A stretch of DNA of 64,000 nt. Origin: Kribbella jejuensis (GTDB taxonomy: Bacteria; Actinomycetota; Actinomycetes; Propionibacteriales; Kribbellaceae). The stretch covers positions 62,001 to 126,000 of the forward strand of contig NZ_VFMM01000002.1 of assembly GCF_006715085.1 (NCBI RefSeq), given 5' to 3'. This document shows positions 53,138 through 61,676 of the stretch, one piece after another. Both the position numbers and the translations under genes were made by a program. The first letter of the stretch is position 1. Each line of letters starts with the position of its first letter. The notes below the pieces were generated by a model. The model did not search any database and had not been told where the DNA came from. It saw only the letters and a program-made list of their open reading frames with translations.

Positions 53138-53419
53138 ATGAGAACAATCGGGCTGCGGGAGCTCAATCAGAACCCGTCGAAGGCGGTGGCTCGGGTGCGG
53201 GCCGGCGAGACGATCGTCGTCACCGACCGGGGTCGTCCGGTCCTTCGACTGGTGCCCGAAGATGCGCGGCCCGGTGTCCTGCAGCACCTGCTGGACTCGG
53301 GTGAAGTGAGTCCCCCCGCTGAGCTCGGGATGCCGGACCTGATGCTTGAGCTGGCGCCCGGGGTCGACAGCCTGTCCGACCTGCTGATCGAGGATCGCGA
53401 CAAGGAGCGGCGCAGGTGA
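53138..53419 (+). CDS. vapB: Phd/VapB-type antitoxin
   Basis: A 93-aa protein whose N-terminal ~50 residues have the Phd/YefM fold: I-G-L-R-E-L-N-Q-N-P-S-K-A-V-A-R-V-R-A-G-E, then I-V-V-T-D-R-G-R-P-V-L-R-L-V. The C-terminal part, with acidic L-S-D-L-L-I-E-D-R-D, would wrap the toxin. It represses its own operon through the two boxes upstream. The stop overlaps the toxin GTG (GTGA). Confidence 0.88.
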   Translation: MRTIGLRELNQNPSKAVARVRAGETIVVTDRGRPVLRLVPEDARPGVLQHLLDSGEVSPPAELGMPDLMLELAPGVDSLSDLLIEDRDKERRR

Positions 53420-53820
53420 TCTACCTGGACTCCTGTGCGCTGCTCAAGTTCATCAAACCCGAGGCCGAGTCGGCTGCGCTGCGTGCGTGGCGTACAGAGT
53501 TGTCGGAGGACACGGAACTGGTCACCAGCGAACTGGCGAGCCTGGAGATCACCCGGACCCTTCTCCGTGCCGGCGTCGACCATCAGCAGGTGCCGTACTT
53601 CGCCGCACAGGCGGTCCGCGGCGTGTATCTGGCCGATCTGACCTCGACGGTCCTCGGGCGCGCGATGGCTTATCGGACGGCGAAGCTCGGCTCCCTTGAT
53701 GCAATCCACCTGGCGAGCGCGGAGCCATTCCGGCCCGAGCTGACCGAATTCGTCACCTATGACAAGGAACTGGGCGCGGCAGCCGAGGAACTCGGATTCC
53801 CGGTCCTGTCACCCACCTGA
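53416..53820 (+). CDS. vapC: VapC-type PIN-domain RNase toxin
   Basis: A 134-aa PIN domain. The acidic site residues are seen as D5 in I-Y-L-D-S-C-A-L-L-K-F, Glu in L-A-S-L-E-I-T-R (near 47), Asp in S-L-D-A-I-H-L-A-S-A (near 94) and Asp in V-T-Y-D-K-E-L (near 115). VapC enzymes cleave specific RNAs, often tRNA or the sarcin-ricin loop, when freed from the antitoxin. The target is not predictable here. It starts with the GTG at 53416, overlapping the antitoxin stop. Confidence 0.9.
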   Translation: MIYLDSCALLKFIKPEAESAALRAWRTELSEDTELVTSELASLEITRTLLRAGVDHQQVPYFAAQAVRGVYLADLTSTVLGRAMAYRTAKLGSLDAIHLASAEPFRPELTEFVTYDKELGAAAEELGFPVLSPT

Positions 53821-53859
53821 CAGCAACTGCGGGCCCGGAGATCCAGGCCCGCAGCTGTC
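53819..53859. terminator. Hairpin between vapC and the streptogrisin-like gene
   Basis: CTGCGGGCC pairs with GGCCCGCAG over nine bases, with outer GACAG/CTGTC. It lies between the convergent stops at 53820 and 53864 and can serve both genes. Confidence 0.7.
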
Positions 53860-53863
53860 TGGA

Positions 53864-54757
53864 TCAGTAGACGCTGACGCCGTAGCGGGAGAGGGCTTCG
53901 GTTACGGGTTGGAAGTAGGTGGTGCCGCCGGAGGAGCAGTTGCCGGAGCCGCCTGAGGTCAGGCCGAGGGCTACGGTGCCGGCGAAGAGGGCTCCGCCGG
54001 AGTCGCCGCCTTCGGCGCAGACGTTGGTCTTGATCAGGCCGGTGACGGTGCCTTCGGCGTAGTTGACGGTCGCGTTGACCGCCGTGACGGTGCCGCTGTG
54101 GACGCCGGTGGTGCTACCGCTGCGCTTGACCGCCTGGCCGACCGACGCGTTGCCGGCGGACGTGATGTCCTGCGAGGAACCGTTGTACAGGTCCACGGTC
54201 CCGGGGTGGTTCGTGTACGACGAGCTGTACTGCACGATCGCGTAGTCGTTGCCCGGGAAGCTCGACCCGTAGGTCGTCCCGAGCAGCGTGGTCTTGCTGG
54301 AGTTCGCGTACCAGCTGGACGCGATGTTCCCGCAGTGCCCTGCGGTCAGGAAGTAGTACGTGCTGCCGCTGCGCACGTTGAAGCCGAGCGAGCAGCGGTA
54401 CTGCCCGCCGTAGATGGCGTCGCCGCCGGCGATGTACTTCGTCAGCTTGCCGGACATCTTCTCGAGCTTGATCCGGTCGCCGAACTGCTTGGTCACACGC
54501 GTCAGCTGCGCGAGCTTCGCGCCGGTTACGGTGCTGTCGTACGACACGATGATCCGGCCGTTCGGATCGGTCTCCCACGCCGTTCCCGGAATCGTCGCGT
54601 TCTCACTCAGCGTGGACGTGATCGCAGCTGTCGACAATTTGGACAGGGTGGACGGGTTGACCGGTGCGGCCGAGGCCTGGGTCGCCAGAAGTCCGGCGGC
54701 GGCAAGCCCGGCCGCGGCCAGGAGTGCGATGGTACGGCGGATTGGGGACAGGTTCAT
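53864..54757 (-). CDS. Secreted S1E serine protease, streptogrisin-like (copy 1)
   Basis: A 297-aa exported protease of the alpha-lytic/streptogrisin family. The signal peptide spans ~1-31 (ends A-S-A-A) and a short pro-region ~32-115. The catalytic domain has His in L-T-A-G-H-C-G (near 142), Asp in G-N-D-Y-A-I-V (near 172) and Ser in [10 protein letters not shown] (near 253). Pairs of Cys flank the His and Ser sites. The pro-region is shorter than in alpha-lytic protease. GAGGAGG precedes the ATG at 54757. It is a tandem paralog of the gene at 54882. Confidence 0.92.
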   Translation of the reverse strand: MNLSPIRRTIALLAAAGLAAAGLLATQASAAPVNPSTLSKLSTAAITSTLSENATIPGTAWETDPNGRIIVSYDSTVTGAKLAQLTRVTKQFGDRIKLEKMSGKLTKYIAGGDAIYGGQYRCSLGFNVRSGSTYYFLTAGHCGNIASSWYANSSKTTLLGTTYGSSFPGNDYAIVQYSSSYTNHPGTVDLYNGSSQDITSAGNASVGQAVKRSGSTTGVHSGTVTAVNATVNYAEGTVTGLIKTNVCAEGGDSGGALFAGTVALGLTSGGSGNCSSGGTTYFQPVTEALSRYGVSVY

Positions 54758-54881
54758 GGTTCAGCCTCCTCACGATGAAGACGCCTTCGGGGCGGGGCGT
54801 CCTTGACTTCACCGTGAGCCTGTCCTACCCACAATCTCCGTGAGTATTCAGTCAATCTCGGAGCGTAGGGGAAACCCTCAC

Positions 54882-55760
54882 TCAGTAGATCGACACCCCG
54901 TACGCGTTCAGCGCCGCCACGACCGGCTGGAAGTACGTCACGCCACCCGACGTGCAGTCGCCGGAACCACCGGACGTCAGACCGAACGCGTACTGCCGGT
55001 AGAACAGCGGACCGCCCGAGTCGCCCGGCTCGGCGCACACGTTCGTCCGGATCAGGCCGACCACGCGCCCGTCGCCGTAGTTCACCGTCGCGTTCAGCCC
55101 GGTCACCCGGCCGCTGTGCAGACCACTGGTCGCGCCCGAGCGGTACACCAGCTGCCCGATCCCCGGGTTCATCGCACGGGTGATGTCCTGCGAGCGCTTG
55201 TTGTACAGGTACACGCTGCCGCCAGGCGGCTTGGTCTTGATGTCGGTCCGGTACACGACGAGGGCATAGTCGCGGTACGGGTACGTCGCGTTCCAGACCG
55301 CGCCGGTGTAGACGGCGTGATTCTGGTCCTGGTACCAGCGGGCCGCGGCGACCCCGCAGTGACCCGCGGTAAGGAAGTAGTACTTCCCGCGGCGCTGCAC
55401 GTTGAAGCCGACGGAGCACTTGTACTCGCCGCCGTACGTCGCCATCCCGCCGCTGATGTACTTCTGCAGCTTGCCGGGCAGCTTCTCCATCGTGACGTTG
55501 CTGCCGAGCTGCTTGGTCAGGCCGGTCAGCTTGGTGAGCTTCGTGCCGGTGACTGTCGGGTCGTACGAGACGACGACGGTGCCGTCCGGCTTCGTCATCC
55601 ACGCCGTACCCGGAGTGTGAATCTGGTCGTTCAGCGTTTCGGTGATCGCCTTCGCCGACAGCCGCGGCGGCTTCACCGGATCCGCCCCGGCCGGCGCGGC
55701 GGCACCGAGCGCGAGCGCGGCGGCCGTCACCACGGCAGCGGATCGTCGGAGGTATTTCAT
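54882..55760 (-). CDS. Secreted S1E serine protease, streptogrisin-like (copy 2)
   Basis: A 292-aa paralog of the previous gene with the same layout: signal peptide (~1-25, ends A-G-A-D), pro-region with G-T-A-W-M-T-K-P-D-G-T-V-V-V-S-Y-D, and catalytic domain with His in T-A-G-H-C-G, Asp in Y-R-D-Y-A-L-V and Ser in [20 protein letters not shown] near the end is shared. The substrate-pocket region differs from copy 1, so specificities may differ. The ATG at 55760 is placed nine bases after GGAAGG; an ATG at 55766 is also possible. The two genes are 125 bp apart, each with its own leader. Confidence 0.92.
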   Translation of the reverse strand: MKYLRRSAAVVTAAALALGAAAPAGADPVKPPRLSAKAITETLNDQIHTPGTAWMTKPDGTVVVSYDPTVTGTKLTKLTGLTKQLGSNVTMEKLPGKLQKYISGGMATYGGEYKCSVGFNVQRRGKYYFLTAGHCGVAAARWYQDQNHAVYTGAVWNATYPYRDYALVVYRTDIKTKPPGGSVYLYNKRSQDITRAMNPGIGQLVYRSGATSGLHSGRVTGLNATVNYGDGRVVGLIRTNVCAEPGDSGGPLFYRQYAFGLTSGGSGDCTSGGVTYFQPVVAALNAYGVSIY

Positions 55761-55843
55761 GGTCATCAGCCTTCCGGGGGCGTACGGCTCTGATGCACGA
55801 ATCTGCAGCAAGAGGACGGAGCAACCCTAAAGGGCGCCCCGGT

Positions 55844-56428
55844 TCAGTCGAGCCGCAGGGAGTGCAGGACGAACGACGCGAGTTCGCGGTAGGCCTCGGC
55901 GTCGCTCAGCCCGGTACGGCGGGCGATGTCGCCGCGCTGGATCGCCTGCATCGTGTGCGCGATCATCTCGGCCGCGAACGCGATGTCGACCTGCCGGAAC
56001 GTCTTGTGGTTGATGCCGTCCTCGATCAGCTGCCGGACCCGTTCCGCGGCGATCCGGGTGTTCCGCTCGTACACCGAGCGGGCCGGCGCGAACGTCGCGA
56101 CGTCGTCGAGGAACGTCCGGCTGGCCGGCCGGAGCGCGTCCGCGACCGCGCCGAGGTACGCCGCGATCCGCCGGTCGTGCCGGGTCTGCCGAACGACTGC
56201 CGACTCCACCTGGGCGGTGGCATTCTTGAAGTAGTGCTTGACCACCTCGACGGCGAGCTGCTCCTTACTCGGCGCCAGCGCGTAGAGCGTCGTCTTGCTG
56301 CAGCGCAGCTCGGCGGCGAGGTCGTCCAGGGTGAACCGGCTGAACCCCTGCTCGAGGAACAGGGACAGCAGCCGGTCGAGCAGCTCGGACTGCCGGCGGG
56401 TACGTCGCCCCGGAACGACTGTTGTCAT
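55844..56428 (-). CDS. TetR-family regulator of the acyl-CoA dehydrogenase operon
   Basis: A 194-aa TetR protein. The N-terminal helix-turn-helix reads L-L-S-L-F-L-E-Q-G-F-S-R-F-T-L-D-D-L-A-A and L-R-C-S-K-T-T-L-Y-A. The C-terminal domain resembles regulators of lipid metabolism (V-V-K-H-Y-F-K-N-A-T, R-T-F-L-D-D-V). It is divergent from an acyl-CoA dehydrogenase/SDR/Nudix group, and a perfect 11-bp inverted repeat lies between the two, so it most likely represses the dehydrogenase operon in response to an acyl-CoA. Confidence 0.88.
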   Translation of the reverse strand: MTTVVPGRRTRRQSELLDRLLSLFLEQGFSRFTLDDLAAELRCSKTTLYALAPSKEQLAVEVVKHYFKNATAQVESAVVRQTRHDRRIAAYLGAVADALRPASRTFLDDVATFAPARSVYERNTRIAAERVRQLIEDGINHKTFRQVDIAFAAEMIAHTMQAIQRGDIARRTGLSDAEAYRELASFVLHSLRLD

Positions 56429-56443
56429 ATCGAGACAGCATAG

Positions 56444-56475
56444 AACGATACTGCGTTAGGTGCTGCAGTATCGTT
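56444..56475. promoter_or_regulatory. Inverted-repeat operator between TetR and acyl-CoA dehydrogenase genes
   Basis: AACGATACTGC (56444-56454) and GCAGTATCGTT (56465-56475) are a perfect 11-bp inverted repeat with a 10-base spacer. It lies 16 bases upstream of the TetR start and 40 bases upstream of the dehydrogenase start, ideal for control of both. Confidence 0.75.
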
Positions 56476-56514
56476 CGGAGTATCATCTGGGCAGCTGTTG
56501 AGAGGGGGTTCCTG

Positions 56515-57663
56515 ATGGCTGTCGACCGGCTGCTGCCGACTGACGAATCCGAGGACCTGCTGGCCCTGGTGCGGGACCTGTGTGAGCACGAGCTCGCCCC
56601 GCATGCCGCGCACGCCGAAGAGACCGAGACGTTCCCGCGGGCCGCGTTCCGGACACTCGGCAAGGCCGGCCTGCTCGGCCTGCCCTATCCGGAGCAGTAC
56701 GGCGGCGCCGAGCAGCCGTACGAGGTGTACCTGCAGATGCTCGAGGAGATCGCGTCCGCGTGGATGTCGGTCGGCGTCGGCGTCTCCGTGCACACGATGA
56801 CGTCGTACGCGCTGGCCACCTTCGGCACTGCCGAGCAGAAGGACCGGCTGCTGCCGGACATGGTCGGCGGCGAGCTGCTCGGCGCGTACGCGCTGTCCGA
56901 GCCGCAGGCCGGCTCCGACATCACCTCGATGACCACCCGCGCGGTCCGCGACGGCGACTCCTACGTCCTGAACGGTACGAAGGCCTGGATCAGCCACGGA
57001 CCGCACGCCGACTTCTTCACGACCTTCGCCCGTACGTCGGACGACCGCACGCACGGGATCTCCGCGTTCCACGTGCCGGCCGGCGTCGACGGCCTGAGCT
57101 TCGGGGCGCCGGAGCGGAAGATGGGCCTCACCGGGTCGACCACCACGCTGGTGAACTACGACGGCGTCCGGATCCCGGCGGCGAACCTGATCGGCGCGGA
57201 GGGTGACGGGATGCGGATCGCGCTGTCCGCGCTCGACTCCGGGCGGCTCGGGATCGCGGCGTGCGCGGTCGGCCTGGCGCAGGCGGCCCTCGACCTCGCG
57301 ACGTCGTACGCGAAGGAGCGGCAGCAGTTCGGGCAGTCGATCGCGGACTTCCAAGGCGTGCAGTTCCTGCTCGCCGACATGGCTGCGGCGGTCGAGTCCG
57401 GGCGGGCGACGTACCTGCACGCCGCGCGCCGGCGCGACCTGGGCCGGACGTTCACCCGGCAGGCCGCGATCGCGAAGCTGGTCTGCACGGACGCCGCGAT
57501 GAAGGTCACCACCGACGCGGTCCAGGTGCTCGGTGGGTACGGTTACACCCGGGAGTTCCCGGCCGAGCGGTACATGCGCGAGGCCAAGGTGACCCAGATC
57601 TTCGAAGGTACGAACCAGATCCAGCGACTGGTGATCAGCCGCGACTTGCTCAGGAGCGTGTGA
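56515..57663 (+). CDS. Acyl-CoA dehydrogenase
   Basis: A 382-aa FAD flavoenzyme oxidising acyl-CoA to enoyl-CoA. The order is the N-terminal helical domain, then the middle beta-domain with [10 protein letters not shown] near 130-139 and W-I-S-H-G near 160. The C-terminal helical domain has [10 protein letters not shown] and the catalytic Glu in [10 protein letters not shown] near 367. The chain-length preference cannot be told. The ATG at 56515 follows GAGAGGGGG. The stop overlaps the ATG of the SDR gene (TGATG), and the operon is likely under the divergent TetR. Confidence 0.95.
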   Translation: MAVDRLLPTDESEDLLALVRDLCEHELAPHAAHAEETETFPRAAFRTLGKAGLLGLPYPEQYGGAEQPYEVYLQMLEEIASAWMSVGVGVSVHTMTSYALATFGTAEQKDRLLPDMVGGELLGAYALSEPQAGSDITSMTTRAVRDGDSYVLNGTKAWISHGPHADFFTTFARTSDDRTHGISAFHVPAGVDGLSFGAPERKMGLTGSTTTLVNYDGVRIPAANLIGAEGDGMRIALSALDSGRLGIAACAVGLAQAALDLATSYAKERQQFGQSIADFQGVQFLLADMAAAVESGRATYLHAARRRDLGRTFTRQAAIAKLVCTDAAMKVTTDAVQVLGGYGYTREFPAERYMREAKVTQIFEGTNQIQRLVISRDLLRSV

Positions 57664-58430
57664 TGAAGTTTGGCCCGGCCGATGTCGCTCTCGTCACCGG
57701 TGGTGGTTCCGGGCTTGGGGAGGCGACCGTGCGGCGGTTGGCGGCGGACGGGCTCGGCGTGGTGATCGTCGACCTGCCGTCCTCGGCGGGCAAGGCGATC
57801 GCGGAGGAGCTCGGCGACCGGGTGGTGTTCGCGCCGGCCGACGTGACCGACGAGGCCGCTGTCTCGGCTGCCCTGGACGCCGCTGCTGAGCTCGGCACCT
57901 TGCGCGTTGCGGTGAACTGCGCGGGCGTCGCGACGCCCGGCCGGGTCGTGGGCCGGAAGGGCCCGTTGCCGCTGGCAACGTTCCGGCAGGTGATCGAGAT
58001 CAACCTGATCGGCACCTTCAACGTACTACGGCTCGCCGCCGAGCGGATGATCGCGTCCGAGCCGACCGAGGACGGCGACCGCGGGGTCGTGGTGATGACC
58101 GCGTCGATCGCGGCGTACGACGGCCAGGTCGGGCAGGCGGCGTACGCGGCCAGCAAGGGCGGCATCGTCGCGCTGACGCTGACCGCCGCGCGGGACCTGG
58201 CCGACAAGGGCATCCGGGTGATGACGATCGCACCGGGAACGATGGAGACGCCGATGCTCGCCGGTCTCCCGGAGGAGACGCGGACCGTGCTCGAGCAGCA
58301 GGTCCCGCACCCGTCGCGGCTCGGCAAGCCGTCGGAGTACGCCGCCCTGGTCCGCCACATCCTCGACAACCAACTCCTGAACGGCGAAGTCATCCGCCTG
58401 GACGGCGCCCTCCGCATGCCACCCCGCTGA
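57663..58430 (+). CDS. SDR, 3-hydroxyacyl-CoA dehydrogenase type 2 (HSD10)-like
   Basis: A 255-aa classical SDR closest in look to 17beta-HSD type 10 enzymes. It has T-G-G-G-S-G-L-G at 13-20, N-C-A-G-V-A near 85-90, the insertion G-R-K-G-P-L-P-L, and Ser in M-T-A-S-I-A-A-Y before Y-A-A-S-K near 160. HSD10-like enzymes oxidise short-chain or branched 3-hydroxyacyl-CoA, which pairs well with the acyl-CoA dehydrogenase encoded upstream. The ATG overlaps the dehydrogenase stop, and its own stop overlaps the Nudix ATG. Confidence 0.9.
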   Translation: MKFGPADVALVTGGGSGLGEATVRRLAADGLGVVIVDLPSSAGKAIAEELGDRVVFAPADVTDEAAVSAALDAAAELGTLRVAVNCAGVATPGRVVGRKGPLPLATFRQVIEINLIGTFNVLRLAAERMIASEPTEDGDRGVVVMTASIAAYDGQVGQAAYAASKGGIVALTLTAARDLADKGIRVMTIAPGTMETPMLAGLPEETRTVLEQQVPHPSRLGKPSEYAALVRHILDNQLLNGEVIRLDGALRMPPR

Positions 58431-58882
58431 TGCGTCCCGCCGCGATTTTGCTCCGCGCGGGATCGCCGTTCCTTCAGCTGTGGTGGCGGGTCCGCAGGCC
58501 CACGACCTTCGGAGTCAAAGCTCTGCTCCGGCTGCCGGACGGCCGGTTCCTGGTCGTCCGGCACTCCTATGCCGACACCCGCCGCTGGTCGCTCCCCGGC
58601 GGCGGCTACCGCCCGGCCCTCGAAACCCCCGCCCAAGCCGCCGCCCGCGAAGTCCGCGAGGAACTAGGCCTGGCCGTACCCCCAGAAGCCTTCACCGAGC
58701 TGACCACTGCGGTCACCACAGTGGAAGGCAAACACGATACCCTCACCATCCTCACCGCATTCACCACCGACGACCGATTGATCCTGTCGCCGGAGATCGC
58801 CGAAGCCCGCTGGGTGAAAAACCTTCAGGAACTCGGCGATTCGCCGCTCTCGAAGTGGTTGCTTTCGGCCCTCATCGAATAG
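58430..58882 (+). CDS. Nudix hydrolase
   Basis: A 150-aa Nudix protein. The box G-x5-E-x7-R-E-U-x-E-E-x-G-U is complete: G-Y-R-P-A-L-E followed by A-A-R-E-V-R-E-E-L-G-L, at about residues 63-84. It is coupled to the HSD10-like SDR by a TGATG overlap and may clean up a CoA- or nucleotide-linked by-product of that pathway, but the substrate cannot be read. A perfect hairpin follows the stop. Confidence 0.9.
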   Translation: MRPAAILLRAGSPFLQLWWRVRRPTTFGVKALLRLPDGRFLVVRHSYADTRRWSLPGGGYRPALETPAQAAAREVREELGLAVPPEAFTELTTAVTTVEGKHDTLTILTAFTTDDRLILSPEIAEARWVKNLQELGDSPLSKWLLSALIE

Positions 58883-58892
58883 CCGCGGGCCC

Positions 58893-58914
58893 TTTCGGGT
58901 GCTCCCGAAAGGCG
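58893..58914 (+). terminator. Terminator after the Nudix gene
   Basis: CCTTTCGGG and CCCGAAAGG form a perfect 9-bp stem with the tetraloop TGCT, 10 bases past the stop codon. It ends the acyl-CoA dehydrogenase operon. Confidence 0.75.
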
Positions 58915-58978
58915 GTGCGGGGTCGTGGTCGGACCGGCATGCTCGAAGTGTTCGGCCAAACCACGAAAGGTACGGATC

Positions 58979-59245
58979 ATGAACATTCGCAGGGTTTTCT
59001 ACGGTGTCCTGGCCGGTGGCGCGATCGCGGCCGGCGGCTTCGCCGTCCCCGCTGCTCAGGCAGTCGAAGCACCGGTGACCTCAACGGTTGTTGCCGCCGA
59101 CAACTGGGAGTACGTCGGCGACTTCTTCTGGCAGTCCGACTGCCATGCCGCCGGTGCGGCCGGCACCAAGTGGACGAAGTACAAGTGCATCAACGGCTCG
59201 GCGTTCCCGGGTGACGACTACGAGCTGTGGGTCGTCTACAAGTAG
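58979..59245 (+). CDS. Small secreted protein
   Basis: An 88-aa exported protein. The signal peptide spans ~1-28 (ends A-A-Q-A). The mature part of ~60 residues is aromatic rich (W-E-Y-V-G-D-F-F-W, Y-E-L-W-V-V-Y) with two Cys (D-C-H-A-A-G and Y-K-C-I-N-G) that can form one disulfide. Similar small secreted proteins are frequent in Streptomyces-like genomes, without known function. The ATG at 58979 has GAAAGG at the right distance; the frame is open 18 codons further up without signal-like sequence. It has its own promoter region after the upstream terminator. Confidence 0.75.
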   Translation: MNIRRVFYGVLAGGAIAAGGFAVPAAQAVEAPVTSTVVAADNWEYVGDFFWQSDCHAAGAAGTKWTKYKCINGSAFPGDDYELWVVYK

Positions 59246-59253
59246 GCCGTGCC

Positions 59254-59284
59254 GAGTCCCAGGTCCTGCTCGGACCCGGGACTC
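59254..59284. terminator. Bidirectional hairpin
   Basis: GAGTCCC-A-GGTCC pairs with GGACC-C-GGGACTC (one A/C mismatch) around TGCTC, in the 40-bp gap between convergent stops of the small secreted protein and the alpha-galactosidase. Confidence 0.75.
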
Positions 59285-59285
59285 A

Positions 59286-60512
59286 TCAGCTGAACTTCAA
59301 CCAGCGCACCCCGTGTGCCGGCACGGGCGCCCCATCCGGCTTACCCCACAGGTCGTGTGGAGAACCGTGTGCGGCAAGGGATTCCAGCGGCACCGACACC
59401 TCGCGCGGTGCCGCTCCGGTCCAGAAGATCGCCGCGTACGAGCAGTTGTCTCCACGCGCCGTCCAGACGATCAGCTCGCCGTCGTCGAGCGGTTCGCGGA
59501 TGATCTCGCGACCGTCGTACGAGGTGTTGAGCAGCTCGGCCAACGCCGGATTCTTCAACAGCGCAAGGGTTTCCGGTGAGCTCGTCGGCAGGTCGCCACC
59601 CATCATCAGCGGCGATCGGGCCATCGCCCACAGCGTGAGCAGCGTCTTCTGCTCGTCGAGAGTGAGCCGGCTATCCCGGTCGTCGCCGCGCTCGGCGCGG
59701 ATGCCGATGTGACCGAGCGGCAGCATGTCCGCATCCGCCCAACCGCCGTCCTGCTGGAACGGAGCCCACCGCGCCAGCCGCGCGAACTGGGCGTGCACGT
59801 CCTCCCAGCGGTCCCACAGATCGTCCGAGATCCGCCACAGTTGCGCGTTCGCGCGCAGGTGATCGAGGTGATGCGTGGACAGTTGCGTGCCGGGCGACAA
59901 CGACAGCACGATGTCGCGTCCGCTGCGCTCGATCGCCCGCGCGTACGCCGCGATCTCCCGGCCGTGGTACGGCGCGAGCATGTCGTCGGCCTTGACGAAA
60001 TCCACACCCCATTCGGCGAACTGCGCCACTTGGGCGTCGTAGTACGCCTGCGCGCCGGGGTGGTCGTGGTTCAGCCCGAGGTTGTCCGGGTTCCACGGGC
60101 AGACGTGGTCCGGGTCGGCGACGTCGCGCGCCGTCCACTCGGTGCCGAACACGGGCAGATCGAGCTCGACCGCCCGGCGCGGGATCCCGCGCATGATGTG
60201 CAGCCCGAACTTCAGCCCGAGGCCGTGTACCTGCGCGGCGAGTGGCCCGAAGCCGGCGCCATCTGCGGCGGAAGGGAACCGTAAGGGCGCCGGCAGTTGA
60301 CGGCCGTGGTCGTCCAGGACGACCGGGGCGTTCTCGTTGTAGCCGTGCGAGCGCGCGGTCGGGTCGTACCAGGCGATGTCGACGACGACCGTGTCCCACC
60401 CGAACGGCAGCAGCTCGTCGTGCATGACCCGGGCGTTGGCCAGCACCTCGGCCTCGGTGACGGTGGTGCCGAAACAGTCCCAGCTGTTCCAGCCCATCGG
60501 TGGGTTCACCAT
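59286..60512 (-). CDS. Glycoside hydrolase family 27-like alpha-galactosidase
   Basis: A 408-aa TIM-barrel glycosidase with a C-terminal beta-sandwich. It opens M-G-W-N-S-W-D-C-F-G, the hallmark of GH27/GH36-type alpha-galactosidases. G-V-D-F-V-K-A-D-D near 170 contains the predicted nucleophile, and W-R-I-S-D-D-L-W-D-R-W near 213-223 the acid/base region. W-A-M-A-R-S-P-L-M-M-G-G follows. There is no signal peptide, so it acts in the cytoplasm on imported alpha-galactosides. The ATG at 60512 overlaps the end of the upstream enolase-superfamily gene; a GTG at 60509 would give a GTGA overlap. Confidence 0.9.
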   Translation of the reverse strand: MVNPPMGWNSWDCFGTTVTEAEVLANARVMHDELLPFGWDTVVVDIAWYDPTARSHGYNENAPVVLDDHGRQLPAPLRFPSAADGAGFGPLAAQVHGLGLKFGLHIMRGIPRRAVELDLPVFGTEWTARDVADPDHVCPWNPDNLGLNHDHPGAQAYYDAQVAQFAEWGVDFVKADDMLAPYHGREIAAYARAIERSGRDIVLSLSPGTQLSTHHLDHLRANAQLWRISDDLWDRWEDVHAQFARLARWAPFQQDGGWADADMLPLGHIGIRAERGDDRDSRLTLDEQKTLLTLWAMARSPLMMGGDLPTSSPETLALLKNPALAELLNTSYDGREIIREPLDDGELIVWTARGDNCSYAAIFWTGAAPREVSVPLESLAAHGSPHDLWGKPDGAPVPAHGVRWLKFS

Positions 60513-61651
60513 TCGGCGAACGATCCGTCGTCGTGCCGCAGCACGGGTGATCGCCAGCGGTGCGGCTCCGCGGCCGCTGCCCGGACGACGTCCTCGTTGA
60601 TCTCGATGCCGAGCCCCGGACCGGTCGGCCGCAGCACGTGCCCGTCGGTGAACGCGAACACTCGCGGATCCACCAGGTAGTCGAGCAGCGCGTTGCCGCC
60701 GCCGTACTCGATGCCGAGGCTCTGCTCCTGGATCAGGAAGTTCGGGATCGCGAAGTCGATCTGCAGGCTGGCGGCCAGCGTGATCGGTCCGAGCGGGCAG
60801 TGCGGGGCGACGCTCACGTCGTACGTCTCGGCCAACGCGGCGATCCGGCGGACCTCGGAGACGCCGCCGGCGTGCGAGATGTCCGGCTGCGCGACGCCGA
60901 TGCCAGTGGGCAGCACGTCGCGGAAGTCCCAGCGGGAGAACAGCCGCTCGCCGATCGCGATCGGGATACTCGTCGACTCGGTGATCCGGCGCAGGTCGCG
61001 GGAGTACTCCGGGGTGACCGGCTCCTCGACGAACATCGGCAGCAGCGGCTCGAGCAGCGGCAGGATCTGCCGGGTGGCCGCCGTACTGAACCGGCCGTGG
61101 AAATCGAGGGCGATGTCGATCCCGTCGCCGAGTGCCTCGCGGAGCACCTCGACCCTGCTCACCGCGGCCCGCAGCTGAGCCGCCGAGGGAATCGGCGGCA
61201 GCGCCTCGGACAGGTTGAGCTTCACCGCGGTGAAACCGCTGGCGACCTTGGCCTGCGCCTCGTCGACGAGCTCTGCGTTGTCGCGACCGTGCACCCAGGT
61301 GTAGACCCGTGCCTTGTCGCGCACCGGTCCACCGAGCAGCTCGTGCACCGGAACGTCGTGGAACCGCCCCTTGATGTCCCACAGCGCCTGGTCGATCCCG
61401 GCGAGTGCGCTCGAGAGCACGGGCCCGCCACGGTAGAAGCCGCCCTTGGCCATCACCTGCCAGTGCTCCTCGACCCGCAACGGATCCTGGCCGACCAGAT
61501 ACTCCATCAGGGCCGTGACTGCACCCTGCACAGCCTCCGCGCGCCCTTCGACGATCGGCTCACCCCACCCGCTGATCCCTTCATCGGTATCAACCCGCAA
61601 GAACTGCCACCGCGGCGCCACGAGAAACGTTTCGTAACCGACGATCTTCAC
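60506..61651 (-). CDS. dgoD: Enolase-superfamily dehydratase, D-galactonate dehydratase-like
   Basis: A 381-aa member of the mandelate racemase/muconate lactonizing enzyme group. Metal ligands are Asp in D-F-H-G-R-F (near 184), Glu in F-V-E-E-P (near 210) and Glu in I-G-E-R-L (near 236). The His of D-F-H and His in A-P-H-C-P-L-G (near 286) are the general acid/base residues found in D-galactonate dehydratases. Coupling to an alpha-galactosidase suggests a route from alpha-galactosides through galactose and galactonate to 2-keto-3-deoxygalactonate. The kinase and aldolase are not in the window. It starts with the GTG at 61651. Confidence 0.82.
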   Translation of the reverse strand: MKIVGYETFLVAPRWQFLRVDTDEGISGWGEPIVEGRAEAVQGAVTALMEYLVGQDPLRVEEHWQVMAKGGFYRGGPVLSSALAGIDQALWDIKGRFHDVPVHELLGGPVRDKARVYTWVHGRDNAELVDEAQAKVASGFTAVKLNLSEALPPIPSAAQLRAAVSRVEVLREALGDGIDIALDFHGRFSTAATRQILPLLEPLLPMFVEEPVTPEYSRDLRRITESTSIPIAIGERLFSRWDFRDVLPTGIGVAQPDISHAGGVSEVRRIAALAETYDVSVAPHCPLGPITLAASLQIDFAIPNFLIQEQSLGIEYGGGNALLDYLVDPRVFAFTDGHVLRPTGPGLGIEINEDVVRAAAAEPHRWRSPVLRHDDGSFAEW

Positions 61652-61663
61652 ACACCCTTTTAC

Positions 61664-61676
61664 AACGATTACCGTT
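61664..61676. promoter_or_regulatory. Candidate sugar-operon operator
   Basis: AACGATTACCGTT has inverted AACG/CGTT ends and a T/A-rich surround, 12 bases upstream of the dgoD-like GTG. It resembles LacI- or GntR-type sites that control sugar catabolism. It overlaps the stop of the next gene, which begins at 61676. Low certainty. Confidence 0.35.
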
